Positions 63,501 to 64,000 of a stretch of 64,000 nt of DNA are shown piece after piece. Origin of the DNA: Burhinus oedicnemus (taxonomy: Eukaryota > Chordata > Aves > Charadriiformes > Burhinidae); the NCBI GenBank assembly GCA_008921705.1, contig VFFE01007767.1:2213566-2277565 (forward strand). The letters run 5' to 3'. Below the pieces are notes generated by a model. The model was not told the DNA's origin. It saw only the letters and a list, made by a program, of their open reading frames with translations, and ran no database searches. The first letter of the stretch is position 1. Every line of letters begins with the position of its first letter. Both the position numbers and the translations under genes were made by a program.

Positions 63501-64000
63501 TCTGCTGAGGCACCCTCAGATGTTCGTTTCAGGACTGCTTTCCCAGGAGAAAGCAGCAGCCAAATATTTTAACTCATTAGATATACTTGAACTCTTCACT
63601 GCAGTATTGTGCTGTTTCACATGCACCAGACTCCAAATGGCTCCATGTGGATGCAAAGTTATGTCCACACAAAGGTCATTTGCAGGATCAGACCAAAGCG
63701 TTACAACGGAGGCAAGGGGAAATAGTCCAAGTTAATTTAATTCTCAAGGCGGTCCTTAAGCCCTAAGCAAAATACAAAACAAACTCTGAGCACAGTAACG
63801 CAAAGCATTTTTCCCCAAAGTCTAAGGACAGGGCTTAATCTTTTTGATACAGTAAGAGTGGTCTTTCTTTTTGATCAGGTAGGGATGGACTATTAGATTT
63901 CAGGATGATATAACTGCCTGAGGTGAGGGCCACAAGTGATATACAACTTCTATAAAGGTAATTAGCCGTAATAGCTGGGTCTGACTAATATAAAAAAGAA
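60526..64000. other. Upstream intergenic sequence with a conserved-looking block
   Basis: No gene recognised. The stretch at about 61540-62270 is complex, non-repetitive and rich in homeodomain-like TAAT/ATTA and TGCTGA motifs, and contains a perfect inverted repeat at 61983-62008. A short CA run is at 61684-61695. The 108-codon frame at 62692-63018 has no recognisable domain. Confidence 0.6.
61983..62008. repeat. Perfect 10-bp inverted repeat with homeodomain-like ends
   Basis: TAATCAGCAG (61983-61992) and CTGCTGATTA (61999-62008) are exact reverse complements around CTTGAT. Each arm holds TAATC (homeodomain-type) and TCAGCA/TGCTGA (MAF half-site-type) motifs. Confidence 0.8.

Noticed and set aside
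1..64000. CRISPR arrays, operons, rRNA or tRNA genes, LTR retroviruses
   Set aside because: No regular spaced repeats, no cloverleaf or rRNA sequence, and no LTR or gag/pol pattern recognised on either strand.

Overview
The window looks like a stretch of a bird nuclear chromosome. Three things point there: several decayed CR1 (chicken-repeat-1 type) LINE fragments ending in ATTCTRTG-like octamers, a single large vertebrate-type CpG island, and a split gene with a very long first intron. No bacterial, plasmid, phage, CRISPR, rRNA or tRNA feature was found. I cannot name the species.

The one protein-coding gene I can support is the 5' end of ARHGAP21, a large Rho GTPase-activating protein with PDZ, PH and RhoGAP domains, on the minus strand. 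Its first coding exon (52936-53022, 29 codons, starting MATRW) lies in the CpG island (about 52.36-55.08 kb). The second coding exon (1220-1402, 61 codons) carries [19 protein letters not shown] and the start of the PDZ domain with the carboxylate-binding loop GFGF. Both exons end in phase 0, so they join in frame. The intron between them (1403-52935) is 51,533 bases and fills most of the window. The rest of the PDZ domain and everything after it lies beyond position 1.

Layout: 1-1219, start of intron 2. 1220-1402, coding exon 2. 1403-52935, intron 1, mostly AT-rich unique sequence with simple repeats and seven of the eight CR1 fragments (4.4, 19.2, 25.7, 33.4, 35.8, 38.9 and 42.7 kb). 52360-55080, CpG-island promoter and 5' leader. 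55081-64000, the region upstream of the gene, with one further CR1 fragment at 60.2 kb, no recognised gene and a few weak transcript or enhancer candidates.

No obviously new biological system is present. The observations most worth checking concern gene control: a stop-start chain of small upstream ORFs running into the ARHGAP21 start codon; an exon-1 reading frame that stays open 267 codons past its donor to a stop followed by AATAAA; a strong 3' splice site in the 5' leader that implies a hidden noncoding first exon; a very old CR1-like insertion at 42.7-43.6 kb; and several blocks that look like conserved noncoding elements.
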